From assembly GCF_026914285.1 (NCBI RefSeq), contig NZ_CP113864.1, positions 347,501 to 411,500 of the forward strand: a DNA stretch of 64,000 bases, in the 5' to 3' direction. Origin of the DNA: Caldicellulosiruptor naganoensis. GTDB lineage: Bacteria; Bacillota; Thermoanaerobacteria; Caldicellulosiruptorales; Caldicellulosiruptoraceae. Below, one piece after another: positions 36,022-45,325 of this stretch. The notes beneath the pieces are model-generated. The model had not been told where the DNA came from. It did not search any database and saw only the letters and a program-made list of their open reading frames with translations. The translations under genes and the position numbers were made by a program. How positions within the stretch are numbered: the stretch's first letter is position 1; every line of letters starts with the position of its first letter.

Positions 36022-36053
36022 AAAAGCCGTTAGCAAAGAAGCTGACGGCTTTT
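36022..36053 (+). terminator. Terminator after tRNA-Leu
   Basis: AAAAGCCGTTAGC (36022-36034) pairs with GCTGACGGCTTTT with one G-T pair and a 6-nt loop, followed by gtctttt. The region from here to mbl (36211) is AT-rich leader with nothing else evident. Confidence 0.8.
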
Positions 36054-36210
36054 GTCTTTTGTATAAATACTTTTCTCTTTTCAACCTTGTTATCCTTCTT
36101 CTTTTGTTTTCAAATTTGTTAATAAAATTAATTGAAAATATCTAAATTAAAAATTAAAATATTGTTAAAGGTAATATACAAAAATAAAAAGAGGAAAGGA
36201 AAGGCGGCAT

Positions 36211-37230
36211 ATGGCATTTGGAACAGATATAGGAATCGATTTGGGAACAGCAACAGTTTTAGTATATGTCAAAGGCAAGGGTATAGTTTTGAGAGAACCG
36301 TCTGTTGTTGCAATAGAGCAGACAAGAAAACAGATTTTAGCAGTTGGTGAAGAAGCGAGGCGAATGATAGGAAGAACTCCTGGAAACATTGTGGCGGTAA
36401 GGCCACTCAGAGATGGTGTTATATCAGACTATGAAGTGACAGAAGCAATGTTAAAGTATTTTCTTGGGAAAGTTCTTGGCAGGCGTGTGTTTTTCAAGCC
36501 GAGGGTTGTTGTATGTGTCCCCTCAGGCGTAACAGAGGTTGAAAAAAGGGCTGTTTTGGATGCTACATATGAAGCAGGAGCAAAGCAGACATTCTTGATT
36601 GAAGAGCCAATTGCAGCAGCAATTGGTGCAGGTCTTGATATTTCAAAGCCGATGGGATGTATGGTAATAGACATTGGTGGAGGCACAACAGACATTGCAG
36701 TAATTTCACTTGGTGGAGCGGTTGTGAGTGAGTCAATTAAAGTTGCAGGGGATAAATTTGACGAGGCAATTATCCGATATATAAGAAAGAAGCACAGTGT
36801 TGCAATTGGTGAAAGAACAGCAGAAGAACTCAAGATAAACATAGGATGTGCATACAAAAAACCAAAGGTAGAATCTATGGAGGTCCGTGGAAGAAGCCTT
36901 CTTACTGGTCTTCCAAAGACAATTACTGTCACATCAGACGAGATGTTGCAGGCCTTAGAAGAACCAGTGTCGGCTATAATTGAAGCTGTTCACAGGGTAC
37001 TTGAGAACACGCCACCTGAACTTGCAGCAGATATTACCTCGACAGGGATTGTCATGACAGGTGGAGGAAGTCTTTTATGGGGTTTGGACAAGCTGATTGC
37101 TGAAAAGACAGGTATTCCAACCAGAATTGCAGATGACCCAATTTCATGTGTTGCGCTGGGTACAGGAAAGGCGTTAGAAGCACTTGATCAATTGGAATCA
37201 AGCTTGATAAAGGACCCAAGAGTAAGGTAA
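36211..37230 (+). CDS. mbl: MreB/Mbl actin-like cell-shape protein
   Basis: 339 residues, standard length. ATPase motifs: [19 protein letters not shown] (phosphate 1), [14 protein letters not shown] (phosphate 2) and [20 protein letters not shown] (adenosine). It polymerises under the membrane to guide wall synthesis. Strong ribosome site (ggaaaggcgg). The downstream flagellar rod genes repeat the Bacillus subtilis mbl-flhO-flhP order, which favours Mbl over MreB. Intact. Confidence 0.92.
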   Translation: MAFGTDIGIDLGTATVLVYVKGKGIVLREPSVVAIEQTRKQILAVGEEARRMIGRTPGNIVAVRPLRDGVISDYEVTEAMLKYFLGKVLGRRVFFKPRVVVCVPSGVTEVEKRAVLDATYEAGAKQTFLIEEPIAAAIGAGLDISKPMGCMVIDIGGGTTDIAVISLGGAVVSESIKVAGDKFDEAIIRYIRKKHSVAIGERTAEELKINIGCAYKKPKVESMEVRGRSLLTGLPKTITVTSDEMLQALEEPVSAIIEAVHRVLENTPPELAADITSTGIVMTGGGSLLWGLDKLIAEKTGIPTRIADDPISCVALGTGKALEALDQLESSLIKDPRVR

Positions 37231-37248
37231 AAAAGGGGATTTTGTAAG

Positions 37249-38022
37249 ATGATTAGAGGAATTTACACATCTGCATCAGGGATGATTCTAAACCAAAAAC
37301 TTATGGATTTGACTGCTAACAATATTGCAAATGTGAGTACAACTGGGTTTAAAAGAGATATTGCCCAGGTTGAAAGTTTTAGAAGGATGATGACCTACAG
37401 GATATACGATGACTCTTCAAATAGTATCGACAATGCAATTGGGTATATGTCACTCGGAGCAGACGTTTCAAGGATTGTTAGCGATTTTTCTCAGGGGCTT
37501 TACATAAAGACAGACGAACCTTTGAACTTGGCGATAAGAGGAAGTGGATTTTTTGCTGTAGAAAAAGTTGATCCTCAAACAGGTCAAGTTCAGGTTTACT
37601 ATACAAGAAATGGTGCATTTACGCTAAATTCAAATGGTGAGCTTGTGACACTTGAAGGTTTTCGTGTCCTTGGACAAAACGGAAGGATTGTACTGCAAAA
37701 TCAGGGAAAAATCAGGATTGATGAGCAGGGTAACATTTATCAAGACGGCAGATTTGTGGACCGATTAAGACTTGTAGATTTCCAAGACAAAACTCTTTTG
37801 CGTAAAATTGGCAATAATCTCTTTGAAGCAGATGCACAGAGTCAGCAGATAGCTTTTAGTGGAAGGGTTTTACAAGGATATTTGGAAGGGTCAAATGTAA
37901 ATTCTGTTCAAGAGATGGTTAATATGATAAATGTTTTGAGAGCGTATGAGGCTAACCAAAAGGCTTTTATTGCACAGGATGAGACTTTGCAGAAGGCTGT
38001 CAATGAGATTGCGAGAAAGTAG
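37249..38022 (+). CDS. flhO: Flagellar hook-basal body rod protein (FlgF/FlhO-like)
   Basis: 257 residues. N-terminal rod signature MIRGIYTSASGMILNQKLMD with NNIANVSTTGFKRD, a middle LNLAIRGSGFFAV segment and the C-terminal GYLEGSNVNSVQEMVNMI helix. These helices build the axial rod after export by the flagellar type III apparatus. It lies 18 bases after mbl. The name flhO follows the gene order; FlgF is the general family name. Confidence 0.88.
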   Translation: MIRGIYTSASGMILNQKLMDLTANNIANVSTTGFKRDIAQVESFRRMMTYRIYDDSSNSIDNAIGYMSLGADVSRIVSDFSQGLYIKTDEPLNLAIRGSGFFAVEKVDPQTGQVQVYYTRNGAFTLNSNGELVTLEGFRVLGQNGRIVLQNQGKIRIDEQGNIYQDGRFVDRLRLVDFQDKTLLRKIGNNLFEADAQSQQIAFSGRVLQGYLEGSNVNSVQEMVNMINVLRAYEANQKAFIAQDETLQKAVNEIARK

Positions 38023-38078
38023 TCAAGAGGTAATCTTGCAAAGAGAATTAGAAAGGAAAAAGGAGGAAAAAGAACAAG

Positions 38079-38882
38079 ATGATGAGAGCTCTTTATTCTG
38101 CTGCTCTGGGTATGAAAGCGCAGCAGACAAATGTTGATATCATATCCAACAACCTTGCAAATGTGAACACAACAGCTTTCAAAAAAGATAAGGCTGAGTT
38201 TAAAGACCTTTTGTATGAGACTTTGTCACGAGCAGATGTTATTGCAGGTGATGGAAAACCTGTAAGTCTCCAAATAGGTCATGGTGTGACAATATCTGCT
38301 ATCACAAAGAGCTTTTCAGAAGGTAACTTGGAGAGGACTGAAAACCCGCTTGATTTGGCAATTCAGGGGGAAGGATTTTTTGTGGTATCAACCCCTAACG
38401 GTCCAAGATATACAAGAGATGGTAGTTTTAAGGTTTCAAATGTAGATGGGCAGATAAAACTTGTCACATCAGACGGATATCCTGTTCTGGCAGAAGGCGA
38501 CACAGAAATTGTTCTACCAGAGACGGCAATTTCCAGCATTACAATTGATGAGACAGGCAGAATTACATACAAGGATGCAGAGGGGCGAGTTCAGGACTCA
38601 GGGCTTAAGATTAAAATAGTAAGGTTTCTCAATCCGCAAGGACTTTTAGCAGAGGGTAAAAACCTATATGCAGTATCAGCTGCATCTGGCGACCCTGTTT
38701 CTGAAGAGGAGATAGAAGGGCCAAAGAGCAGGATACTTCAAGGATTTCTTGAGATGTCAAACGTACAGGTTGTTGACGAGATGGTAAAGCTTATTATTGC
38801 TCAAAGAGCGTATGAGATTAACTCAAAAGCTATTCAAACAGCTGATGATATGCTCTCTATGGCAAATAACCTGAAGAGATAA
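38079..38882 (+). CDS. flhP: Flagellar basal-body rod protein (FlgG/FlhP-like)
   Basis: 267 residues starting MMRALYSAALGMKAQQTNVD; either Met may be used (aaaggaggaaaaa lies upstream). Rod motifs NNLANVNTTAFKKDKAEF, LDLAIQGEGFFVVSTPNGPRYTRDGSF and the terminal GFLEMSNVQVVDEMVKLI helix match FlgG closely. Forms the distal rod. It is homologous to the preceding gene, as expected for tandem FlgF/FlgG. Confidence 0.9.
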   Translation: MMRALYSAALGMKAQQTNVDIISNNLANVNTTAFKKDKAEFKDLLYETLSRADVIAGDGKPVSLQIGHGVTISAITKSFSEGNLERTENPLDLAIQGEGFFVVSTPNGPRYTRDGSFKVSNVDGQIKLVTSDGYPVLAEGDTEIVLPETAISSITIDETGRITYKDAEGRVQDSGLKIKIVRFLNPQGLLAEGKNLYAVSAASGDPVSEEEIEGPKSRILQGFLEMSNVQVVDEMVKLIIAQRAYEINSKAIQTADDMLSMANNLKR

Positions 38883-38906
38883 AAGAATAGGGGCAGGTAG
38901 TTATCA

Positions 38907-39257
38907 ATGAACGGGATACCGAGTATTAATATTCAGGCAGGTTATCAGCAGGGGATAGATAATTCTGTAATAAACAAGCTTGAAAAAGCGTATTCTGAGA
39001 AAGACAAACAAAAGCTAAAAGAGGCTTGTGAGGAATTTGAAGCTGTCATGTTGTCCGCCATTTTTAAGCAGATGCAAAAGTCAATTCCCAAAGGTGGTCT
39101 TTTTCAAGAAAGTATTGCAGATGATATTTTTAACGACATGTTTGTTGACGAGGTTTCAAAAAAGGCTTCAAAACAAGGTGGGATTGGTCTTTCCAAGCTT
39201 TTGTATGATTCGATGATAAAAAAGATTGAAAATGAATATAAATTCAAAGGAGAATAA
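38907..39257 (+). CDS. flgJ: Rod-binding protein, FlgJ N-terminal type
   Basis: 116 residues. The rod-binding domain reads LKEACEEFEAVMLSAIFKQMQ, SIPKGGLFQESIADDIFNDMF and GGIGLSKLLYDSM. The peptidoglycan-hydrolase half of Proteobacterial FlgJ is missing, the normal state in Firmicutes. It acts as a cap or scaffold for rod assembly. Ends the mbl-flhO-flhP operon; a terminator follows. Confidence 0.85.
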   Translation: MNGIPSINIQAGYQQGIDNSVINKLEKAYSEKDKQKLKEACEEFEAVMLSAIFKQMQKSIPKGGLFQESIADDIFNDMFVDEVSKKASKQGGIGLSKLLYDSMIKKIENEYKFKGE

Positions 39258-39262
39258 AACCA

Positions 39263-39281
39263 GCCGGCAAATTTTGCCGGC
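39263..39281 (+). terminator. Terminator after flgJ
   Basis: GCCGGCAAA-T-TTTGCCGGC, a GC-rich inverted repeat followed by ttattttttgc. Confidence 0.85.
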
Positions 39282-39375
39282 TTATTTTTTGCTTTGCTGA
39301 AAATTGAAACTGATAGGTGTAAAATAATATATTTAAAAACACACAAAAACAAAAAATTTTTCTTAATCCCAATTT

Positions 39376-39390
39376 TTTAACCGTTTTCAT
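39376..39390. promoter_or_regulatory. cre-like / LacI-type site
   Basis: On the minus strand ATGAAAACGGTTAAA matches the first two thirds of the catabolite-responsive element consensus. It lies about 60 bp ahead of the isomerase/dehydrogenase operon, next to TTGACA at 39392-39397. A similar site overlaps the pgmB promoter. Function inferred. Confidence 0.3.
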
Positions 39391-39450
39391 TTTGACATTT
39401 TAGTTGGGATTTGTGCAAAATGGAATTTAAACAAGGGGGCGCAAAAGAAA

Positions 39451-40264
39451 GTGTATAAATTTATATTCTCGGCATTTGAAGATGAGATAGCAAGCAATTT
39501 AGATGAGCAAATAGAGGTTTTGCAAAGGCATGGTATTGAATATTTAGAGTTTCGTTCTGCAAATGGCAAAAGCGTTGCTGACTATACTGAAAATGAAGCA
39601 AAGGAAGTTTTAAAAAAGTTAAAAGACAGTGGTATAAAGGTTTCAGCAATAGGGGCTCCAATCGGCAAGGTTGATGTAAACTGCGACTTCGAAAAGTATC
39701 TTGATCTTTTCAAGCACATCGTTGAGCTTGCCCACATCCTTGAGACAAGGTACATACGCATCTTTTCGTTTTATGTTCCAGAGGGTGAAGAAGAAAAGTA
39801 TACAGATGTCGTCATAGAAAGGCTTTCAAAGTTTACTGAGATTGCTAAGAAAGAAAATCTTGTTCTTCTTTACAAGAACGAAAAGGAAAATATGGAAGCA
39901 GTGCCGAAAGGTGTTTTAAAATCCTCTCCACAATCAACTCACCCAATTTGAGAGCAACATTTGACCCGGCAAATTTTGTTCAGTGCAAAGTAGAGGTCTA
40001 TCCTCACGCATTTGAGCTTTTAAAGGATTATATTGAGTACGTGCATGTAAAAGATGCAAAATTTTCAGACGGGAGTGTCACAGTTGCAGGTGAAAGTGAT
40101 GGAAGGATAAAAGACGTGATAGCTGCACTAAAGAGGAGAGGTTTTTGTGGTTTTTGTCAATAGAGCCTCATCTTAATAATAACCTTCCTGGTGGTGGGCC
40201 TGAAAACTTTGCAAAGGCTTATAGGGCAATTAAAAAGATCATCGATGAGGAAGGAGAGAGTTGA
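39451..40264 (+). pseudogene. Sugar phosphate isomerase/epimerase (IolE-like), two frameshifts
   Basis: TIM-barrel xylose-isomerase-like protein. GTG start after caagggggc. The first frame ends at 39951; adding one A to the run 39918-39921 gives GVLKILSTINSPNLRATFDP and joins the second frame. That ends at 40163; adding one T to 40151-40155 gives CGFLSIEPHLNNNLPGGGPE and a stop at 40262-40264, two bases before the next ATG. Corrected length is about 271 residues. The usual metal-site motif LHENEKDIYGD reads LYKNEKENMEA, so the catalytic site may also be altered. Its partner is the Gfo/Idh dehydrogenase downstream. Confidence 0.82.
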
Positions 40265-40265
40265 A

Positions 40266-41366
40266 ATGTCAAAGTTTAAGTTTGCTATTGCGGGCTGTGG
40301 GGTTATATCAAAGACACATGCGACTGCTATCTCAGCTCTTTCAAGTGATGCAGAGCTTGTTGCTGTGTGCGATGTGGCAGAAGACAGAGCCAGAAAACTT
40401 GCTCAAGATTTTGGTGTAAAAAAGATATATACTGACTATGAAAAGATGCTTCTTGATCCTGAGATTGATGTTGTATCTGTCTGCACACCCTCTGGTATGC
40501 ATGCTGACATGGCAGTCTTGGCAGCAGACGCAAAAAAACATGTGATTGTTGAAAAGCCAATGGATATAACGTTGTCTAGAGCTGACAAAATAATAGAAGC
40601 TCAAAACAGGAACAACGTGGTGATTTCTATAATTTCACAGCACAGGTACAGCGATTGTATGCAGCTTTTAAAAAGGCTCACAGCAGAAGGAAAGTTTGGA
40701 AACATTGTTTTAGCAACAAGCTATACTAAATGGTACAGGTCTCAGGAATATTATGACAGCGGTAGCTGGCGCGGTACATGGAGCTTAGATGGAGGTGGTG
40801 CGCTTATGAACCAGTCTATACACTACATAGATATGATTCAGTGGATTGTTGGAAAGGTTGTGGAGGTTTTTGCATACTGCACAACAAGGGCACATAGGCG
40901 AATAGAGGTTGAAGATGGAGCTGTTGCAGTGGTCAAGTTTGAAAATGGGGCGATAGGTGAGATAGTTGGAACAACAAGTGCATATCCAGGTTTTGAAACG
41001 CGGCTTGAGATTTTTGGTGAAAAAGGCTCTGCAATAGCTGTTAACACCAGGCTTGAAAGTCTTTACTTCAAAGATGGGTCTGAGAAGGAATATTTGGAGA
41101 TCTACAAAAAAGAGGAAGATGGCTCTGCTGGTGCATCTTCTGCTGCAATCAAAGAAGAAGGACATGTAAGACAGTACAGAGATGTAATAAATGCTATAAA
41201 AACCGGAACAAAACCACTTATCCCTGCTGAGGAAGGAAGACATCCTGTTGAAATAATACTTGCCATTTATCTCTCAAGCCTGACAGGGAAACCTGTAAAG
41301 CTCCCTCTTGAAAGTGACGATGAGGTCTTAAAGGAGATTGAAAAGATAAAAGGTAAAGGATTCTAA
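40266..41366 (+). CDS. Gfo/Idh/MocA family oxidoreductase
   Basis: 366 residues from ATG 40266 (aggaaggagagag just upstream; upstream in-frame codons belong to the isomerase tail). NAD(P) fold KFAIAGCGVISKTHATAI, then VSVCTPSGMHADMAV and the conserved Lys of VEKPMDITL; C-terminal QHRYSD, GGGALMNQSIHYIDMIQW with the catalytic His and Asp. It oxidises or reduces a sugar or inositol ring carbon. Pairing with an isomerase suggests sugar or inositol catabolism. Intact although its partner gene is frameshifted. Confidence 0.9.
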   Translation: MSKFKFAIAGCGVISKTHATAISALSSDAELVAVCDVAEDRARKLAQDFGVKKIYTDYEKMLLDPEIDVVSVCTPSGMHADMAVLAADAKKHVIVEKPMDITLSRADKIIEAQNRNNVVISIISQHRYSDCMQLLKRLTAEGKFGNIVLATSYTKWYRSQEYYDSGSWRGTWSLDGGGALMNQSIHYIDMIQWIVGKVVEVFAYCTTRAHRRIEVEDGAVAVVKFENGAIGEIVGTTSAYPGFETRLEIFGEKGSAIAVNTRLESLYFKDGSEKEYLEIYKKEEDGSAGASSAAIKEEGHVRQYRDVINAIKTGTKPLIPAEEGRHPVEIILAIYLSSLTGKPVKLPLESDDEVLKEIEKIKGKGF

Positions 41367-41378
41367 ATAGGAAAAAAA

Positions 41379-41410
41379 GGGGCTTGCACAGAATTTGTGC
41401 TAAAAGCCCC
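41379..41410. terminator. Bidirectional terminator between dehydrogenase and isomerase remnant
   Basis: GGGGCTT-GCACA-gaatt-TGTGC-taa-AAGCCCC. An A-run on its left makes a T-tail for minus-strand transcripts coming from 42217; the plus-strand tail is weaker. Confidence 0.7.
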
Positions 41411-41449
41411 TTGATTGTTCTTATCTTATCTATGTTTGAAAGGTTTTTT

Positions 41450-42217
41450 TTACTTTACATAATTTTTCGTTAAAAAGTCTAAGCTGAGTCTCAAACTTTC
41501 AAAAGGACTTCTTTGACAGATATCCTGCTCAATTATATATCACTGAACACCTGCATCAATACAAGCATCTATTATTCCATCCCAGTCTAAATTCCCAAAA
41601 CCTACTTCAAACATACCTTGCTTAAAATCTTCAAGCATTCCCATGTCTTTTAAATGAACAAGTGGAATTCGACCTTTTGGTTTTCGTATCCACTTTTCAG
41701 GACTTGCTCCAGCAAATTGAACCCAGTAAGTGTCAATTTAAAACATTAAAAGCTGTGGCTCTGAATTTTCAATCAAAATCTCAAGCCATGTTTTACTGTC
41801 ATATCTTTTAAACTCAAAACTGTGGTTGTGATAAGAAAGCACTATATTCTCTTCTTTTAACTTTTTTCCAATTTCATTGCACTCTTTTGCAAATTCAAGT
41901 GCTCCTTCAAAACTTTTAAATTCGTCTGGAGCAGATGGGATTGCAATATGATAGCAGCCTAATATCTTATGCTCTTCGATTACAGATTCAATTTCGTTTT
42001 TCAGCCTTTCAAAAGGGGTATGTGTTGCACAAACTGTTAAGGAAAATTCATTTAACATGTTTTTTAGCTTATAGGTGTCAATCTTAGCCATACCTGAAAT
42101 TTGTACAGATCTAAACCCAATTTTGCTAACCTTTTTTAAAGTATTGTATATATCTTCTTCAGTTTTTAAAAACTCGCGCAGCGTGAAAAGCTGAGCTGCT
42201 ATTTGTTCTTGCTTCAT
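41450..42217 (-). pseudogene. Sugar phosphate isomerase/epimerase, two nonsense codons
   Basis: Starts MKQEQIAAQLFTLREFLKTE. The frame stops at TAA 41738-41740 after EPQLLMF, but coding-like sequence continues in the same frame with IDTYWVQFAGASPEKWIRKP and PLVHLKDMGMLEDFKQGMFE, is stopped again by TGA (41540-41542, where Trp is expected after AGVQ) and ends at a natural TAA 41450. Corrected length is 255 residues, normal for this TIM-barrel family. No frameshift is needed. Two point nonsense mutations in one frame argue for a real pseudogene rather than indel error. Paralogue of the gene at 39451. Confidence 0.85.
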
Positions 42218-42707
42218 TTGAATTTAACACCACTTTTTCTTTTTGTTTGTAAGATTTATTAAATTTTACCACAAAACTTTACTCTTTAATAGCCCCAAAA
42301 AGTGTTATCACGAATAGATAAAAGAACGGAGATAACCTTATTATCAAGATATTGTAGTTTAGGAAGAAAAATTACAAAACCTTGATATTTTGTTATAAAC
42401 AACTGCTGAAAAATTTAATACACCCTGCAATATTTATGCTGCTCTTTCTCTTCATCCAGGGCGGATGGTGTTGGTCTGCCAAAACACGAAAATGGCTTGT
42501 TGTTACCAATTTTAGAATCATTCCAATTTAAAAGCCCAAAGATGTTTCCAAGACCAATAAAGCCCATGCACCGTTTTAAGACTTATGAGTTGCCCCAGTT
42601 GTCAGTATGGTGACAATCAAATATTGTCTACCAAATGAAATTTTTGATGGTATAATAATTTGAAAACTGTCCTTTTTTACAAATAGAAGTTTTAAAGGGG
42701 GCAAAAA
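42218..42707. other. Intergenic region with possible gene remnant
   Basis: 490 bases. A 50-codon minus-strand frame (42567-42415: MGFIGLGNIFGLLNWNDSKI then CFGRPTPSALDEEKEQ) may be the tail of a lost gene, but I recognise no family and no ribosome site. The rest is AT-rich with no clear element. Confidence 0.3.
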
Positions 42708-43661
42708 ATGTTGTTGTATACATTTTTAAATGCCATTCAGGGAGTACTTGTGATTTTATTTGTTCTTATGCTCGGGTATTTTCTTGCAAAGTACAGGTGG
42801 TTTGACTCAAAAGTATCAGACCTTTTTGCAAAGGTTGTTGTAAATGTGTCGCTGCCGCTTTATATGATAGCAAACCTCACCTCAACATTTACAAAAAATG
42901 AGCTTGAACATTCAGCAAGAGGGCTTTTGATTCCATTTTTATCAATCCTGCTTTCTTACAGTATGGCTGTGATAATAGCAAGAGTTGCAAATGTAAAAGC
43001 TCACAGAAGAGGTCTTTTTGCAGCCATATTTTCGCTTTCAAATTCGATATTTGTAGGGCTTCCTATGTCTCTTGCGCTTTTTGGAGATGTCGCAACACCT
43101 TATACACTGCTTTATTACATGGCAAACACTACAATATGGTGGACATTAGGTGTATATGGGATTATCCGAGACAACAAAACCGAAAATCAAAAGGTTTTGA
43201 GTATAGATACTCTAAAGCGCATATTTAACCCGCCTTTGATTGGATTTTTGATAGGAGTTGGTCTTGTACTTTTGCAGATAAAGCTTCCAAAATTTATATT
43301 TGACAGTTTTAAAATGGTAGGAGGACTTACAACCCCCCTTTCCATCTTCTGTGTGGGTATAACAATGTACGAGATGGGGTTTAAAAATTTTAGATTTGAC
43401 AAAGATAGCATTTTGGTATTTGCAGGAAGATTCCTTGTCACACCTTTTATCACTTGGCTTCTTTCACATTTTATTCCTGTTCCTAAACTCATGCGTGATG
43501 TGTTTATCATAATGTCTGCAATGCCTGTGATGGTAAATTCAGCTATAATTTCAAGAGTATATAATGGTGACTATGAATTTGCTACTGCTATGATTACATA
43601 TTCCACTGTGTTTTCAGTTGTAATAATGCCGTTTTTGATGGTGCTGATTAAAATTATTTAG
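42708..43661 (+). CDS. AEC family transporter (malate permease/auxin efflux carrier type)
   Basis: 317 residues, about ten hydrophobic segments in two halves. Typical pieces: LMLGYFLAKYRWFDSKVSDLF near the start, LFAAIFSLSNSIFVGLPMSL, PLSIFCVGITMYEMGF and MSAMPVMVNSAIISRVYNGD with YEFATAMITYSTVFSVV. Strong ribosome site (aaaggggg). Substrates of the family include organic acids; the actual one is unknown. Its end overlaps the 3' end of the convergent MFS gene by 8 bases. Confidence 0.88.
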   Translation: MLLYTFLNAIQGVLVILFVLMLGYFLAKYRWFDSKVSDLFAKVVVNVSLPLYMIANLTSTFTKNELEHSARGLLIPFLSILLSYSMAVIIARVANVKAHRRGLFAAIFSLSNSIFVGLPMSLALFGDVATPYTLLYYMANTTIWWTLGVYGIIRDNKTENQKVLSIDTLKRIFNPPLIGFLIGVGLVLLQIKLPKFIFDSFKMVGGLTTPLSIFCVGITMYEMGFKNFRFDKDSILVFAGRFLVTPFITWLLSHFIPVPKLMRDVFIIMSAMPVMVNSAIISRVYNGDYEFATAMITYSTVFSVVIMPFLMVLIKII

Positions 43662-44882
43662 TTTTTTCAAGGGACTTTCTCTTAAATGTGGTGATAAGAA
43701 CCATTGTGGTTAAAACAATAGTAACCAGGCCGGATATATAAAACCCAGCCCAGGGAGAGATTTTTTGTGAAATTGTACCTGTAAATAGATTGCCAATTGG
43801 TGTTGTTCCAGCATTGCAAAGAAAGTAAATACTCAGTACTCTTGCTCTGAACTCGTCGCTTGATGAAAGCTGCAAAAGTGCGTTTGCGCTTGTGTTAAAA
43901 CTTATTGCAAGAAGACCAACAAGCACAAATAGCACGCAAGCAACTTTATAGCTTTTGTTTATTCCCAGAAGAATGTAAACCAGTGAAACAGAAAGAATGA
44001 ATTTAAAAAGAAGATTTAGATTAATCTTTTCCTTTCTTCTTGTAGCTGTCAAAAATGCGCCTATAAGTGATCCAATTCCCATCGATGACATTAAAAGTCC
44101 AAAACCTGTTTCATTTCTGCCCAGAGCAAGTTTTGCATACACAGGGATAAGAACGTTAAAATTGAGTATGAATGTGCCCATGATTAAAACAAGCGATATT
44201 GCTCACACAAGTACTTTGGTCTTATACACATACTTTAGCCCTTCTATCACCTCTGCAAAAACACTTTTATCATTTTCCTCTTTTTGAGGTTCTTTGGCGT
44301 CAATCAGAAATACGCCTATAATGATTGGCACAAAACTTATAGCGTTTGCTAAAAACACATTTCAATTCCAACTGTTGATATTACCAAGCTTGCAACAGCA
44401 GGGCCTATGATTTTTGCAAGGTTGAAAATCATAGAGTTAAGACCAACAGCGTTTGGCAAGTCCTCTTTTCCAACGAGAATTATCATGTAAGATTGCCTTG
44501 CGGGATTGTCAAATGTTGTAACAACTCTTCTCATAAGGGCTAAAACCACTAAGTGCCAATACTGAACAACATCTGTGTATGTAATCAAAAATAAAACAAA
44601 GGCAAAGAATAAAAGAAGGATTTGAGTGATCAGAATTACTCTTTTTTTCTGCTTTCTGTCCAAGATTTCACCGGCAAAAAGGGAAAGAATCATAACAGGG
44701 ACCTGCTCTATAGCTGTGACAATACTTAGAAGCAGTGCTGAATTTGTAAGCTCTAAAGCCAGCCACTGCATTGCCATGTTCTGCATCCATGAACCAATTA
44801 CCGATATTGCCTGCCCAAACCAGTAATACCGGTAGTTTTTGTGCCTCAGAGCTCTGAAAGGTCCAGATATAGCAAGTTGCAT
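43654..44882 (-). pseudogene. MFS transporter, frameshift plus internal stop
   Basis: Enterobactin-exporter-like (MFS_3) multidrug transporter, about 409 codons when corrected. The N-terminal part (GPFRALRHKNYRYYWFGQAISV, FDNPARQSYMIILVG) ends at 44349. A T-run near 44357 is one base short; correcting it gives CFLANAISFVPIIIGVFLID. The same frame then meets TGA at 44203-44205 where Trp is expected (KTKVLV-stop-AISLVLIMGTF) and continues to 43654. Two independent lesions of different kinds suggest a true pseudogene. Confidence 0.85.
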
Positions 44883-45325
44883 CCGTTTTCCACCTTCTTA
44901 TAGATATTATGAGGAATATGTTTGATTCTTGTGGAAAAAAGTCTCACACTCCTTTCGATATTAAATTTTGATATAACACCTCTTGAAATTATTATAATAT
45001 CTGAACTAATCACAATCAGATTAGCTTTTTAAAAATAGTTAATATGCACAAATTTAATTGAGTATTGTACACAAAGACAGGTTTTTAAGGAAGAAGTCAA
45101 GAAGAATTCAATGGCAATATGTAAAGAAATATTGTGTTATTGTGTTGAAAAGTTTTGAGATAGAAGATGGACAAATGTATAAAGAAGGTTTCAAGATTTG
45201 AAGCAAAAGTTAAGATTAAAAAGATATTTGAGGATTTTGTGGCACCAATAGTAAAAATAATGTGCTATAATAACATTAAAATAAGTCAAAGGAAAAACAA
45301 CACAACTTTGGGGGCATAGATTAAA
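44883..45325. other. Intergenic region before mcrB-like gene
   Basis: AT-rich DNA with no supported gene. A TATAAT at 45266-45271 may be the -10 of the mcrB-like gene; no convincing -35 is seen. Confidence 0.35.

Noticed and set aside
41450-44205. TGA recoded as Trp
   Set aside because: TGA ends many intact genes in the window (for example glmS and lacI-type genes), and a TAA also interrupts one of the affected frames.
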